This document shows positions 23,789 through 32,165 of a stretch of 48,729 nt of DNA, piece by piece. Below the pieces are notes generated by a model. It ran no database searches, had not been told where the DNA came from, and saw nothing but the letters and a program-made list of their open reading frames with translations. The first letter of the stretch is position 1. The number at the start of each line of letters is the position of its first letter. Source of the DNA: Treponema sp. GTDB lineage: Bacteria > Spirochaetota > Spirochaetia > Treponematales > Treponemataceae. The DNA lies in NCBI GenBank assembly GCA_016290335.1, contig JAEETM010000022.1:1-48729 (forward strand). The letters run 5' to 3'. Made by a program: the position numbers and the translations under genes.

Positions 23789-24934
23789 TTAGTTTCCAAT
23801 CCAATTGCGGATTTTCTGTTTAATTTCTTCACTTGGAATAAAGTCGGCAGCAAACTGAATCTTTGCCTTTGACAATACCTTTTCTGCCTCTGCCTGACTA
23901 ATTCCTCTGGTCTGCATGTAAAAAAGCATTTCTTTTGAAAGCTTACCGATTGTTGAACCGTGTTCACCTTCAACGTCTTCTTCATCACAAAGAATTACAG
24001 GCAGCGATTTGTTTACAGCTTTTGGCGAAAGCAGCAGAACTTCTTCCATTTCGTTGCCTTTACTTCCGGCACAACCGTTTTTAAAATCAATTGTACCACG
24101 GTAAGTTTTTATTGCTGAATCTTCCAGAGTTCCGTTAACCTGCATGTCACATTCGCTTTTTTTGCCGAAGTGATAGACAATGTGGTTCATATCAAGGTAC
24201 TGGTCGTTTTTGCAGATATACGCAACGTTAGATTTGAATGATGATTTATAACCGTTCAGATTTACGTGCAAACCTGAATCTACGTGCTTTCCGCCCAGTT
24301 CAATCTGTGTAAACTGAAGCTTAGCGTTATCTTCTGCAGCAAAAGCAGTATCGTCAAGCTGGAGTACGCTATTTCCAAGCAGCTGGACTTTTACAATATG
24401 AAGCTTTGCATTTTCTTTTGCAATTATTTTTGTGCTGATGATCTGCGTGCTGGCAGGAGTGTCATCTTCGTATACAAAAATAACAGTGGCTTCTGAATCT
24501 TTTTCTGCAACAATTGTCTGGGCAGATAAAGTGTTTTTGGAAGATGATGTATCACCAGTAAAGTTCAAAACAAGTGGTTTATCTGTTTTTCCGGTAATTC
24601 TGATTGTCTGTCCTTTAACTTCCGGCAAAGCTTTTTTAAGAGGATGAATTACCTGATTTTGAGATTTCTGCTCAGCTTCAGCTTTTTCATCATCTACGCG
24701 GGAATCGGGCATTTTTTTGTTGGCAACGTTGAAGATTCCGCTTTCAAAAGAAGTCACGGGAATCTCTGTGTTCTCAATTGTAATTCCATCCGGCACTTTG
24801 TTTGCTATTGGCCTGTATTCAGAAAAATCAGCGGAAACTGCATCCGAAGAAAGTGTATCGCTGTTCATCTTGAGCCAGTTCCAGGTTAAAGACGGAATTG
24901 TATTTATTTTATAATTCAATTTAATATCACTCAT
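23789..24934 (-). CDS. sufD: SufD, SufBCD scaffold subunit
   Basis: 381 residues. The C-terminal half has the SufB/SufD beta-helix pattern (EIELGGKHVDSGLHVNLNG in part, YRGTIDFKNGCAGSKGNEME, EHGSTIGKLSKEMLFYMQTR) and the closing GISQAEAEKVLSKAKI. The N-terminal half is more divergent, as usual for SufD. It pairs with SufB and the ATPase SufC as the scaffold on which Fe-S clusters are built in the cytoplasm. It starts 2 nt after the sufB stop. Confidence 0.92.
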   Translation of the reverse strand: MSDIKLNYKINTIPSLTWNWLKMNSDTLSSDAVSADFSEYRPIANKVPDGITIENTEIPVTSFESGIFNVANKKMPDSRVDDEKAEAEQKSQNQVIHPLKKALPEVKGQTIRITGKTDKPLVLNFTGDTSSSKNTLSAQTIVAEKDSEATVIFVYEDDTPASTQIISTKIIAKENAKLHIVKVQLLGNSVLQLDDTAFAAEDNAKLQFTQIELGGKHVDSGLHVNLNGYKSSFKSNVAYICKNDQYLDMNHIVYHFGKKSECDMQVNGTLEDSAIKTYRGTIDFKNGCAGSKGNEMEEVLLLSPKAVNKSLPVILCDEEDVEGEHGSTIGKLSKEMLFYMQTRGISQAEAEKVLSKAKIQFAADFIPSEEIKQKIRNWIGN

Positions 24935-24936
24935 AA

Positions 24937-26349
24937 TTACAAGGTTCCTTTCATTTCAAGACGGATAAGGTTATTCATCTCAACAGCATACTCAAGCGGA
25001 AGCTCCTTGCTTACAGGATTTGCAAAACCGCTTACAATCATACTTCGCGCTTCTTCTTCGCTGATTCCACGGCTCATAAGATAGAAAATTGCATCGTTGC
25101 TTATTCTTCCGATTTTTGCTTCGTGGCCTACATCACAGTCGTCAGTTCTGATTTCCATGGCAGGAATTGTATCCGAGCGTGATTTTGAATCGAGCATGAG
25201 CGACTGGCAGCTTACACTTGCTTTTGAACCGGTTGCTTTTTCATCAATATAAACAGCAGAACGGTAAGTAGAAACTCCGCTGCCTTTAGAAATTGATTTT
25301 GTCGTAATAAGGCTTGTTGTATCAGGCGCAAGGTGAACCATCTTGGCACCTGTATCAAGATTCTGGCCACCCCCCGCAAATGTTACACCGGTAAAATCAG
25401 CACGTGCATTACGGCCAATTAAATCACTTTCAGGGTAGAGGTAAGAAATATGTGAACCAAAGGAACCCGAAACCCATTCAATGCTTGCATTTTCTTCAAC
25501 GCGGGCACGTTTTGTGTTCAGGTTGTACATATTCTTAGACCAGTTTTCAATTGTAGAGTAGCGAAGGTGAGCTCCACGCTTAACAAAAAGTTCTACAGCA
25601 CCTGCATGCAAGTTTGCTTCATTATATTTTGGAGCAGAGCAGCCTTCAATAAAGTGCAAATCTGCATCTTCATCAACAATAATAAGAGTATGTTCAAACT
25701 GGCCGGCACCTTTTGCATTCAACCGGAAATATGACTGGAGCGGGAAGCTCAAATGAACGCCCTTTGGAACATAAACAAATGAACCGCCGGACCATACAGC
25801 ACCATGTAAAGCGGCAAACTTGTGGTCTTCCGGTGTAATAAGCGTCATAAAATATTCCTGAACCATCGGACCCCATTCAGGAGACTTCAAGGCTTCTTCA
25901 AATCCAAGATAAACTACACCCTGTTTTGCAACCGCATCCTGAACGTTATGGTAAACAAGCTCTGAATCATACTGGGCACCAACACCGGCAAGAGATTTTC
26001 GTTCAGCTTCAGGAATACCAAGCTTTTCAAAAGTTTCCTTGATGTCAGACGGAACATCTTCCCAGCGGCCGCTCATTTCGGTTTTAGGGCGCACATAAGT
26101 AGCAATGTTTGCCATATCAAGACCGCGGATAGAAGGTCCCCAGTTTGGAACATGCAATTTATTGTAAGTTTCCAGCGACTTTAAGCGGAACTCACGCATC
26201 CATTGCGGGTCTCCTTTTTCATCGCTGATTTTAGAAACAATTTCGGGAGTAAGTCCGTTTTCAAGACGGTATGTATTTTCTTCGGTTTCTTCGTATCTGA
26301 AGTCGTAGAACTCCCTGTTTATATCATCAATCTGTGTTTTTTCTTCCAT
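24937..26349 (-). CDS. sufB: SufB, Fe-S cluster scaffold protein
   Basis: 470 residues, standard for SufB. Strongly conserved blocks: the PQWMREFRLKSLE N-terminal motif, SGGSFVYVPKGVHLSFPLQS, FEHTLIIVDEDADLHFIEGC with the conserved cysteine region, SVSCQSLMLDSKSRSDTIPA, and a C-terminal GHEAKIGRISNDAIFYLMSRG. It assembles nascent clusters with SufC and SufD. It follows sufC by 3 nt without an obvious ribosome binding site, so coupling to sufC translation is likely. Confidence 0.97.
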   Translation of the reverse strand: MEEKTQIDDINREFYDFRYEETEENTYRLENGLTPEIVSKISDEKGDPQWMREFRLKSLETYNKLHVPNWGPSIRGLDMANIATYVRPKTEMSGRWEDVPSDIKETFEKLGIPEAERKSLAGVGAQYDSELVYHNVQDAVAKQGVVYLGFEEALKSPEWGPMVQEYFMTLITPEDHKFAALHGAVWSGGSFVYVPKGVHLSFPLQSYFRLNAKGAGQFEHTLIIVDEDADLHFIEGCSAPKYNEANLHAGAVELFVKRGAHLRYSTIENWSKNMYNLNTKRARVEENASIEWVSGSFGSHISYLYPESDLIGRNARADFTGVTFAGGGQNLDTGAKMVHLAPDTTSLITTKSISKGSGVSTYRSAVYIDEKATGSKASVSCQSLMLDSKSRSDTIPAMEIRTDDCDVGHEAKIGRISNDAIFYLMSRGISEEEARSMIVSGFANPVSKELPLEYAVEMNNLIRLEMKGTL

Positions 26350-26352
26350 AGT

Positions 26353-27090
26353 TTAATTTATAAAATCTTCAAATCCTTTTTCGTTAATTGTCTTGAACAA
26401 TTCGCCGTCACCAGTTTTTACAATATGACCCTTTACTATAACGTGTGTTTTATCTACCGGAAGGCCTTCAAGAATCTTTGCTGTATGAGTGATAATTAAA
26501 AGAGAACCCTTTGTAATTCTGCGGTATTCTTCAATTCCTTTTGCAACAAAACGAACAGCATCTACATCAAGTCCGGAATCTGTTTCATCAAGAATTGCAA
26601 AGTCTGGTTTAAGCATTAAAAGCTGAAGAATCTCTGATTTTTTGCGTTCGCCGCCGGAAAAACCAACGTTCAAATCACGCTTTGCATAATCAGGATTCAT
26701 ATTCAAAAGCTCCATGCAGGCTTTAAGCTCCTTCTGGAACTGGAAAAGCTTTACATGTTCACCGGTTTTCTGCTGAAGTGCAGAGCGGATAAAGCTTTCA
26801 AGCGAAATGCCTGGAACTTCAAGCGGAGCCTGAAAAGACATAAACATTCCAAGCTTTGCACGCTTATCAACAGCTTCATCTGTAATATCCTGTCCCTTAA
26901 AAAGAATCTTTCCGCCGGTCACCTTGTAAACTGGATTTCCCATCAGAACGTTTCCAAGAGATGATTTTCCGGCACCATTTGGTCCCATCAGAACGTGAAC
27001 TTCGCCCTGACCAATCTGTATATTAAGGTCATCAAGGATTTTTTTGCCATCCTCAAGACCTGCATTTAAGTTAGTAACATCTAATAACAT
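26353..27090 (-). CDS. sufC: SufC, ABC-type ATPase of Fe-S assembly
   Basis: 245 residues. Walker A GPNGAGKS (36-43), signature VGFSGGERKKSEILQ (the SufC form of LSGGQ), and Walker B FAILDETDSGLDVDAV. SufC powers the SufBC2D scaffold and is cytoplasmic, not a transporter. It is first in the operon, order C-B-D-S-U, which is a common SUF layout. The ATG lies 6 nt downstream of its -10 box (no Shine-Dalgarno), so the first gene of the operon is probably translated from a leaderless mRNA. Confidence 0.97.
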   Translation of the reverse strand: MLLDVTNLNAGLEDGKKILDDLNIQIGQGEVHVLMGPNGAGKSSLGNVLMGNPVYKVTGGKILFKGQDITDEAVDKRAKLGMFMSFQAPLEVPGISLESFIRSALQQKTGEHVKLFQFQKELKACMELLNMNPDYAKRDLNVGFSGGERKKSEILQLLMLKPDFAILDETDSGLDVDAVRFVAKGIEEYRRITKGSLLIITHTAKILEGLPVDKTHVIVKGHIVKTGDGELFKTINEKGFEDFIN

Positions 27091-27096
27091 ACCTAT

Positions 27097-27125
27097 AATA
27101 TATAGAAAAAAAGCACTATCGACAA
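27097..27125 (-). promoter_or_regulatory. Promoter of the suf operon, TTGTCG-17-TATATT
   Basis: Minus strand TTGTCG (27125-27120), 17-nt spacer, TATATT (27102-27097), then 6 nt to the ATG. The -10 box lies in a small palindrome CTATA-ATA-TATAG (27093-27105). Confidence 0.7.
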
Positions 27126-27140
27126 CAGGGTATAAAAGAA

Positions 27141-27161
27141 AACCTATAAAAAAGATAGGTT
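27141..27161. promoter_or_regulatory. Candidate operator between sufC and the exonuclease gene
   Basis: AACCTAT-N7-ATAGGTT, a perfect 7-bp inverted repeat between the two divergent promoters, just upstream of the suf -35. Its position suits a repressor such as an Rrf2-type Fe-S sensor, but no motif match is claimed. Confidence 0.4.
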
Positions 27162-27191
27162 AATATTGCACTTTTTTATCTTTACTATCTC

Positions 27192-27200
27192 TGCTATAAT
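27192..27200 (+). promoter_or_regulatory. Extended -10 promoter of the exonuclease gene, TGCTATAAT
   Basis: TGCTATAAT with the ATG 6 nt later. The -35 position is only a T-run (27172-27177), consistent with an extended -10 promoter. No Shine-Dalgarno sequence, so the mRNA is probably leaderless. Confidence 0.65.
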
Positions 27201-27206
27201 ACCCCT

Positions 27207-28124
27207 ATGAATCACAAAACCTTTGTTTTTTTTGACTGTGAATGTGCCAATGTTTTTGATGGTGTTGGAAAAATCTGTTCTCTTGGCTATGTAATCACAG
27301 ATGATGAATTGAATGTAATTGAATCTGAAGATGTTGTAATGAATCCTGAATGTGAGTTCGACTGGTATCTTTTTGGAGCTAAAAGTGAGTGTAAGCTTGC
27401 TTATTCAAAAGATTATTTCAGAATCAAGCCGAACTGGGCAGCATATTATAAAGATATAAAAAAGATGTTTACAGCTGGTAACCGTTATATTCTTGGTTTT
27501 GCTGTTTCCGGTGATGTTGGTTTTGTTAATTCTGCCTGTGAACGTTATAACGAAGATTATATCAATCTGCGTGCTTTTGATCTGGAACCGCTTCTTGAGC
27601 AAATCTACGGAGAAAGAAAAAAGCTTGTTCAATGGGCTGAGTTTTTTGGTGTAAATGTTGCCAAGTTCCAGACTCATAAATCTGTTGATGATGCAATGAT
27701 GACAATGCTCTGTATGAAAAAGGTTTGTGAGCAGCAGAATAAATCTGTAGAGCAGATCTTAAAAGAATATAAAGGTCTGTTTGTTTCATCAGAGCAGATT
27801 TTGATTCAGGCACAGGAAAGGGCATACAAAAAGGAAATGCTTGAAAAAATTAAGCGGCTTTATGGTAAAAAATCACCAAAACCGCGCTATAAAACTGTAT
27901 TAAACCGTAAGTTTGAGTTTGACCGCAATGTTTTGCACGATGTAGACACCGCTTTTGAACTTATAAAAAAGATTTACGACAACGGCGGAACAGTTTATGA
28001 ACATCTTACGGCAGATGGCGAAGTAATTTTTTCTGAATTACCAAAAGATGAAGTACTTGAAAAGCTTAAAAACCGTAGAAAAACACCAATAACTTCAGAT
28101 GAACTCTTGGAAATCTTAAAATAA
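27207..28124 (+). CDS. DEDDh-family 3'-5' exonuclease-like protein
   Basis: 305 residues. The N-terminal ~180 residues carry the three exonuclease motifs of the RNase T/DnaQ group: FFDCECAN with Asp10 and Glu12 (Exo I), FAVSGDVGFVNSACERY (Exo II Asp) and HKSVDDAMM (Exo III, HxxxxD). The remaining ~120 residues are Lys-rich and helical and not recognised. Substrate (DNA proofreading, RNA trimming) cannot be told. It is divergent from the suf operon, sharing a 116-bp regulatory region, and stands alone upstream of the IS30 element. Confidence 0.85.
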   Translation: MNHKTFVFFDCECANVFDGVGKICSLGYVITDDELNVIESEDVVMNPECEFDWYLFGAKSECKLAYSKDYFRIKPNWAAYYKDIKKMFTAGNRYILGFAVSGDVGFVNSACERYNEDYINLRAFDLEPLLEQIYGERKKLVQWAEFFGVNVAKFQTHKSVDDAMMTMLCMKKVCEQQNKSVEQILKEYKGLFVSSEQILIQAQERAYKKEMLEKIKRLYGKKSPKPRYKTVLNRKFEFDRNVLHDVDTAFELIKKIYDNGGTVYEHLTADGEVIFSELPKDEVLEKLKNRRKTPITSDELLEILK

Positions 28125-28160
28125 TACTCTGTAACATTGAATAAAAAAAAGTATTCTATA

Positions 28161-28176
28161 AGAAAATGTAAAAAAT
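28161..28176. repeat. 16-bp direct repeat, left of the IS30 element
   Basis: AGAAAATGTAAAAAAT, present again on the other side of the element at 29424-29439. Too long and too far from the ends to be an IS30 target duplication. Confidence 0.6.
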
Positions 28177-28199
28177 GTAACTTGTAAATAATAATGTCG

Positions 28200-28229
28200 C
28201 CAGTTTCTTTAAACTGGTGATATTTTTTT
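28200..28229 (+). terminator. Terminator-like hairpin at the left IS end
   Basis: CCAGTTT-CTTT-AAACTGG (28200-28217) followed after 5 nt by seven T. It would stop plus-strand transcripts from the exonuclease gene running antisense into the transposase, a common protective device in insertion sequences. Confidence 0.55.
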
Positions 28230-29319
28230 ATATTGGTATTTTAAAATTTATGCCTATATATTTTTGGAGTTCAAGTTCTGGTGTTGATCCTTTTAGAATC
28301 TTTCTTGGATAATTATTCATCCACTCCTGAACTTCTGTAAAAAGTTTTGGATTCAGTTTAGAAAAATCTGTTCCCTTCGGATAAAATCGTCTGAAGATTC
28401 TGTTGTGATTTTCATTGGTTCCGCGTTCACTTGCACAATACGGATGTGCAAAATATAAACAAGTTCTTTTTCTGCCATCTGTAGAATTTTCAATTCCCGA
28501 AAAGTCCATAAATTCTGAACCGCCATCCGCAGTAATCGATTTGAACAGTTTTCTGAATAATTCAGATCCAAGAGAATCTTCAAGTTTGTTTATTTCATTA
28601 ACCACAGAACAAGCTTCAGCATTTGGCATTTTCCTGATAATCTCAGCCCTTGTCTTTCGTTCTGTTAATGTAAGGGCACATTCAGCAGTAGAATCTGCAC
28701 AGCTTTTTACCGTATCAATTTCCCAATGTCCGACTTCAGAACGGTTATTTATATATTCCGGCCTGTTTGAAATGCTTCTTATTGCGCAGCCTGCACGGGA
28801 AAAACGAGGTTTCCGCTTACTTTTATTGTATTTTTGACCTTTGTTTGGCAAATCCTTTATTGTCAGCCCTGGTAAGACATCATTTTCAATGTAATTGTAT
28901 AAAGATTTTTCACAGATTCTTGTTTTGCTCGGCCAGAAAGTATTGTTGAACTTTTGAATAACTGCATACGGACTGTATTTTTGATTTATTATTAAATCGC
29001 TTATTTCCTCAACAAGCAAAGTATCATCACCAAGTTTTAATGGAGCCCCCTTTGCTGTCATTTCATATTCAGCTTTTGTCTGTGCGAAATCAGCATTGTA
29101 TTCAAACTTTGTCTTTACCGATGAGGTTTCATGTTCAATCATCCCTCTTTTTTTCTCCCTCTGAATACTTCGTCTGCTTTTATGAAAAATTGCTGCAAGT
29201 TCACCTGTATTGGTTATTTGTGGAAAGTGATTTGTGCCCTTCAGGTAAAACTCAAGCACAAGTCTATCTTCATACTTAAAGTGGGTGAACTTTTTCCTAT
29301 TTTCTGTTATTGTTTTCAT
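28228..29319 (-). CDS. IS30-family transposase
   Basis: 363 residues. An N-terminal helix-turn-helix (LAAIFHKSRRSIQREKKRG) binds the element ends; the C-terminal DDE domain has Asp202 in GHWEIDTV, Asp265 in ITADGGSEF and Glu303 in TNENHNRIFRRFYPKGTDF, all as expected for IS30. No frameshift or stop, so it should be active. GGAGG precedes the ATG at 29319. The reading frame ends inside the left terminal region. The element most likely moves by the IS30 circular-intermediate route (family knowledge). Confidence 0.95.
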   Translation of the reverse strand: MKTITENRKKFTHFKYEDRLVLEFYLKGTNHFPQITNTGELAAIFHKSRRSIQREKKRGMIEHETSSVKTKFEYNADFAQTKAEYEMTAKGAPLKLGDDTLLVEEISDLIINQKYSPYAVIQKFNNTFWPSKTRICEKSLYNYIENDVLPGLTIKDLPNKGQKYNKSKRKPRFSRAGCAIRSISNRPEYINNRSEVGHWEIDTVKSCADSTAECALTLTERKTRAEIIRKMPNAEACSVVNEINKLEDSLGSELFRKLFKSITADGGSEFMDFSGIENSTDGRKRTCLYFAHPYCASERGTNENHNRIFRRFYPKGTDFSKLNPKLFTEVQEWMNNYPRKILKGSTPELELQKYIGINFKIPI

Positions 29320-29423
29320 AGGTTTCTTTCCTCCGTTATTGGTTTTTGTGTGGTAACAAAATTATAACAGTTCAAAGAAACCTTTTCTTTTATTTTGGCG
29401 ACATTACATTTTACTGCTTACAA

Positions 29424-29439
29424 AGAAAATGTAAAAAAT
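29424..29439. repeat. 16-bp direct repeat, right of the IS30 element
   Basis: Second copy of AGAAAATGTAAAAAAT (first at 28161-28176). Confidence 0.6.
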
Positions 29440-29504
29440 CTAAAAAAATTGTGTAAAATTAAAAAGTATTGTAAAATATAATGATAAATAGTTAGGAGGA
29501 CGTA

Positions 29505-32144
29505 ATGAACAGACGTTTCTTTTCCGTATTTAATTTTACATTGTTTGCAGGACTTTTTGTTCTGCTTTCTTCTTGTTCCGGTTTACTACGAGATACCAGT
29601 TCCGCAACATTTAGTATTTCTCCTGAGGTTCTTAAAACTGCTATAGAAAATGCTTCGATAGGAAGAATGAATAATAACTTTATCTTATCTAATGAAGAAG
29701 ATTTAGATAAAGAAAAAGAATACTATCCAGAAGAGGAAGACTTTTTTGATATGGAAAAAGTTGAGCTTACTGTTTCTTTAGTCGGAAAATATCAAAAGAC
29801 AATTACGAATACCTATACAATAGAAGAAATGGAAGCCCTGTCTGGAAGCGTAGATTCTAAAGCTGCAAATCCAATACAAATCACATTTCCTGATATTCCT
29901 TTAGGTTATTCGGTTTCGGCTGAAGCAACTATTGCGTTTATCTATGAAGGCAATGAAAAGCAGATAAAACAGATGTATTATAAGGGAATTTCCGATCCAA
30001 CAAAAATTACACCCGGAAACAATCCTTTAAATATAGTCCTTAAAGAATGTCATCCTTTCTTTATAAAGTATTATGTTGAAGATGAAACTGCAACTAATTC
30101 AGATGTACCGGGCTATAGATATGATTATTTCCAGGAAGGTACTTTTAATAATTATGAAAACTTTGATGAAGACTTCTATAAGTTCATAATGGATTTAAAA
30201 GAAACTGACAGATATAAAGATTATGAATACAACTACAACTTTGACAGCAGTTTTGATGAAAATGGAACCCAAATCTTCAGAGTATTCTTTGAAAAGAAAG
30301 TTGTAACACCGTTAATGATCAGTTACGAAGTTTACACTTATTATCAGAAGTCAAATACAACATACGATGAAACAAAAGAACTTGATGGGCAGAAAGATAT
30401 TTTTACCAGAAAATCTATGATGGCTGCTGGTGAAGTTGCTGAAGAAAAGTGGAAAGACGAACTTACGAATGTTATTGTTCCAAAAGCTTCATTAAATCCA
30501 GCAGAAGATTATACCTATTGTGGATATACTTTGGAAGAAAAAGAGAATGAATCTAATTCTTATATTGTAAAAGTTTTCTTCAAATCAACTAAGACTCAGG
30601 AGATTGAAGAACCTGTTTTAATTAGTTATACCGTTTACAGCTATCATCAGAAATCAGATACAACTTATGATGAAACAAAAACTCCAGATGCTCAGAAAGA
30701 AATCTTTGAGTTATATGATGATGATGAGTATGGAGACGCTTTACCAGAAGAATGGAAAACTAAGCTGGAAGAAGATATTCTGGTTCGTGCCGAGTTAAAT
30801 AGCGACGATGATTTCATCTATTGCGGATACACTTTGGTTGAAAATGGTGAATATGATTATATTGTAAAGGTTTACTATAAGGCTGTTGAAAAAGAGCCAG
30901 TAGATGTTACTGCAACTGTAAAGTTTAATGTTTCTCTTGTTCTTCCATATGACATGGAGGAAGAGCAGGAAGGTAAACCGAATTATGAATCAGAAGATGA
31001 AGACCCTTATGAATCACAGAGCTTTAAAGTTATAGTAACTCTTACCGGAGGTGATGGGTATGCCTCTACAAAGGAGCAGAAGTTTACAGAGACTGAATTA
31101 AAGTCTGCTTCTGGTTATATTACCTTTGAAGAAGTTCCTGTAGGAAAAATTGCCGCAGATGCAATTCTTTATGTTTCTTACATAGATTATGACGGCGAGT
31201 ATTATACAGCAGCAACAAAACCAATTTACAAATCAGAAAAAGCTGCAGATGTTTCTGCCGGAATAAATACAATCAAATTGCCTCTTGAATCATATGAGCA
31301 GGAAGTTACTTCATATATTTTACAATATTACTTTGCAGATGAAAAATCTTACGACTCAGATTATCCTGGTTATATTGTAAATGAATCGTACGAAGAAAGG
31401 GGAACCTGTAAAGACGCTGATGATTTTAATAGCAAACTGAATGAAGTTGCTGAAGAAGCACCTGATGGATATCAAGTAAATAAAAAAAGAAATGTTTATG
31501 AAGTATCTGCAGATGGTTTGTGTATCTTTAAGTTGTTCCTTGATAAAGTGAAAACTATTGATTACACAATATCTTATTATAAACAGAAGAAAGATACAAA
31601 ATACAATAAAGAACTTCTACCAGAAACTCAGTCTGATATATTTGAGTTAGACAGAGTTGCAAAAACTGGCTCAGTAGTTGAAGATGAATTATCAGATTTT
31701 GATGATAAAATTTTAGCATCTTATACTTCAGTTGAGCAGGAAGGTTATAAATATTGCGGTTATACAAAAGATTATAAAGATGATGGTTCTATTGATATCA
31801 TAATCTATTTCAAATTGGATGAAACAGTTGTTGAGGAACCAACTCAGACAACAGGTGGGTTCTCAGTCGTTTTGGAAAAGACAGGTATAGAAGATGTTAC
31901 CAAAATTGAAATTACACAAACTTCAACAGAATCTCAAATAATACTTAATACTGCTCAAGGTTATACTTCTTACAAATGGTTTGTAAATAATCAATCGTAT
32001 GTACTTGATTCTGACGGTTATGAATTGATATTAAACTTAGATAAAGGTATATACCCTGGCGTATATTATGTTAATGTAACTGTAAAAGATTCTGACGGAG
32101 CTTTGTGGACTTCAGATGATTACAAGCTTATTGTTCAGTATTAG
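29505..32144 (+). CDS. Large surface lipoprotein with internally duplicated modules
   Basis: 879 residues. Lipobox VLLSSCSG (Cys24) predicts a lipid-anchored, probably surface-exposed protein. The sequence repeats itself: a beta module about 78-180 recurs near 475-600 (VTLTGGDGYASTKEQKF), a following module starting FFIKYYVEDETATNSDVPGY recurs as YILQYYFADEKSYDSDYPGY (about 605), and a unit starting SYEVYTYYQKSNTTYDETK (about 272) recurs at about 373 (SYTVYSYHQKSDTTYDETK) and 685. The last ~100 residues form an Ig-like domain shared with the next two proteins. AGGAGG precedes the ATG; a TATAAT at 29477-29482 may be the operon promoter, without a clear -35. First of five lipoprotein genes. No enzymatic motif seen. 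Confidence 0.8.
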   Translation: MNRRFFSVFNFTLFAGLFVLLSSCSGLLRDTSSATFSISPEVLKTAIENASIGRMNNNFILSNEEDLDKEKEYYPEEEDFFDMEKVELTVSLVGKYQKTITNTYTIEEMEALSGSVDSKAANPIQITFPDIPLGYSVSAEATIAFIYEGNEKQIKQMYYKGISDPTKITPGNNPLNIVLKECHPFFIKYYVEDETATNSDVPGYRYDYFQEGTFNNYENFDEDFYKFIMDLKETDRYKDYEYNYNFDSSFDENGTQIFRVFFEKKVVTPLMISYEVYTYYQKSNTTYDETKELDGQKDIFTRKSMMAAGEVAEEKWKDELTNVIVPKASLNPAEDYTYCGYTLEEKENESNSYIVKVFFKSTKTQEIEEPVLISYTVYSYHQKSDTTYDETKTPDAQKEIFELYDDDEYGDALPEEWKTKLEEDILVRAELNSDDDFIYCGYTLVENGEYDYIVKVYYKAVEKEPVDVTATVKFNVSLVLPYDMEEEQEGKPNYESEDEDPYESQSFKVIVTLTGGDGYASTKEQKFTETELKSASGYITFEEVPVGKIAADAILYVSYIDYDGEYYTAATKPIYKSEKAADVSAGINTIKLPLESYEQEVTSYILQYYFADEKSYDSDYPGYIVNESYEERGTCKDADDFNSKLNEVAEEAPDGYQVNKKRNVYEVSADGLCIFKLFLDKVKTIDYTISYYKQKKDTKYNKELLPETQSDIFELDRVAKTGSVVEDELSDFDDKILASYTSVEQEGYKYCGYTKDYKDDGSIDIIIYFKLDETVVEEPTQTTGGFSVVLEKTGIEDVTKIEITQTSTESQIILNTAQGYTSYKWFVNNQSYVLDSDGYELILNLDKGIYPGVYYVNVTVKDSDGALWTSDDYKLIVQY

Positions 32145-32165
32145 AGTGCAGGAGGAAATTGAGAA

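Larger units (their letters stand above)
28194..29404 (-). mobile_element. IS30-family insertion sequence, about 1.2 kb
   Basis: Terminal inverted repeats begin ATGTCGCCA at both ends (28194-28202; complement 29396-29404), flanked by TA on both sides, which may be a 2-bp target duplication. Further in, both ends carry GTTTCTTTRAACTG, but at different depth: directly after ATGTCGCCA on the left and 14 nt deeper on the right. One transposase gene fills the element. Complete by eye, probably a recent insertion in the gap between the exonuclease gene and the lipoprotein locus. Confidence 0.85.

Noticed and set aside
28191..29407. 3-bp target duplication around the IS30 element
   Set aside because: The third base differs (ATA left, TAC right); only TA is shared, and it could equally be two more bases of inverted repeat.
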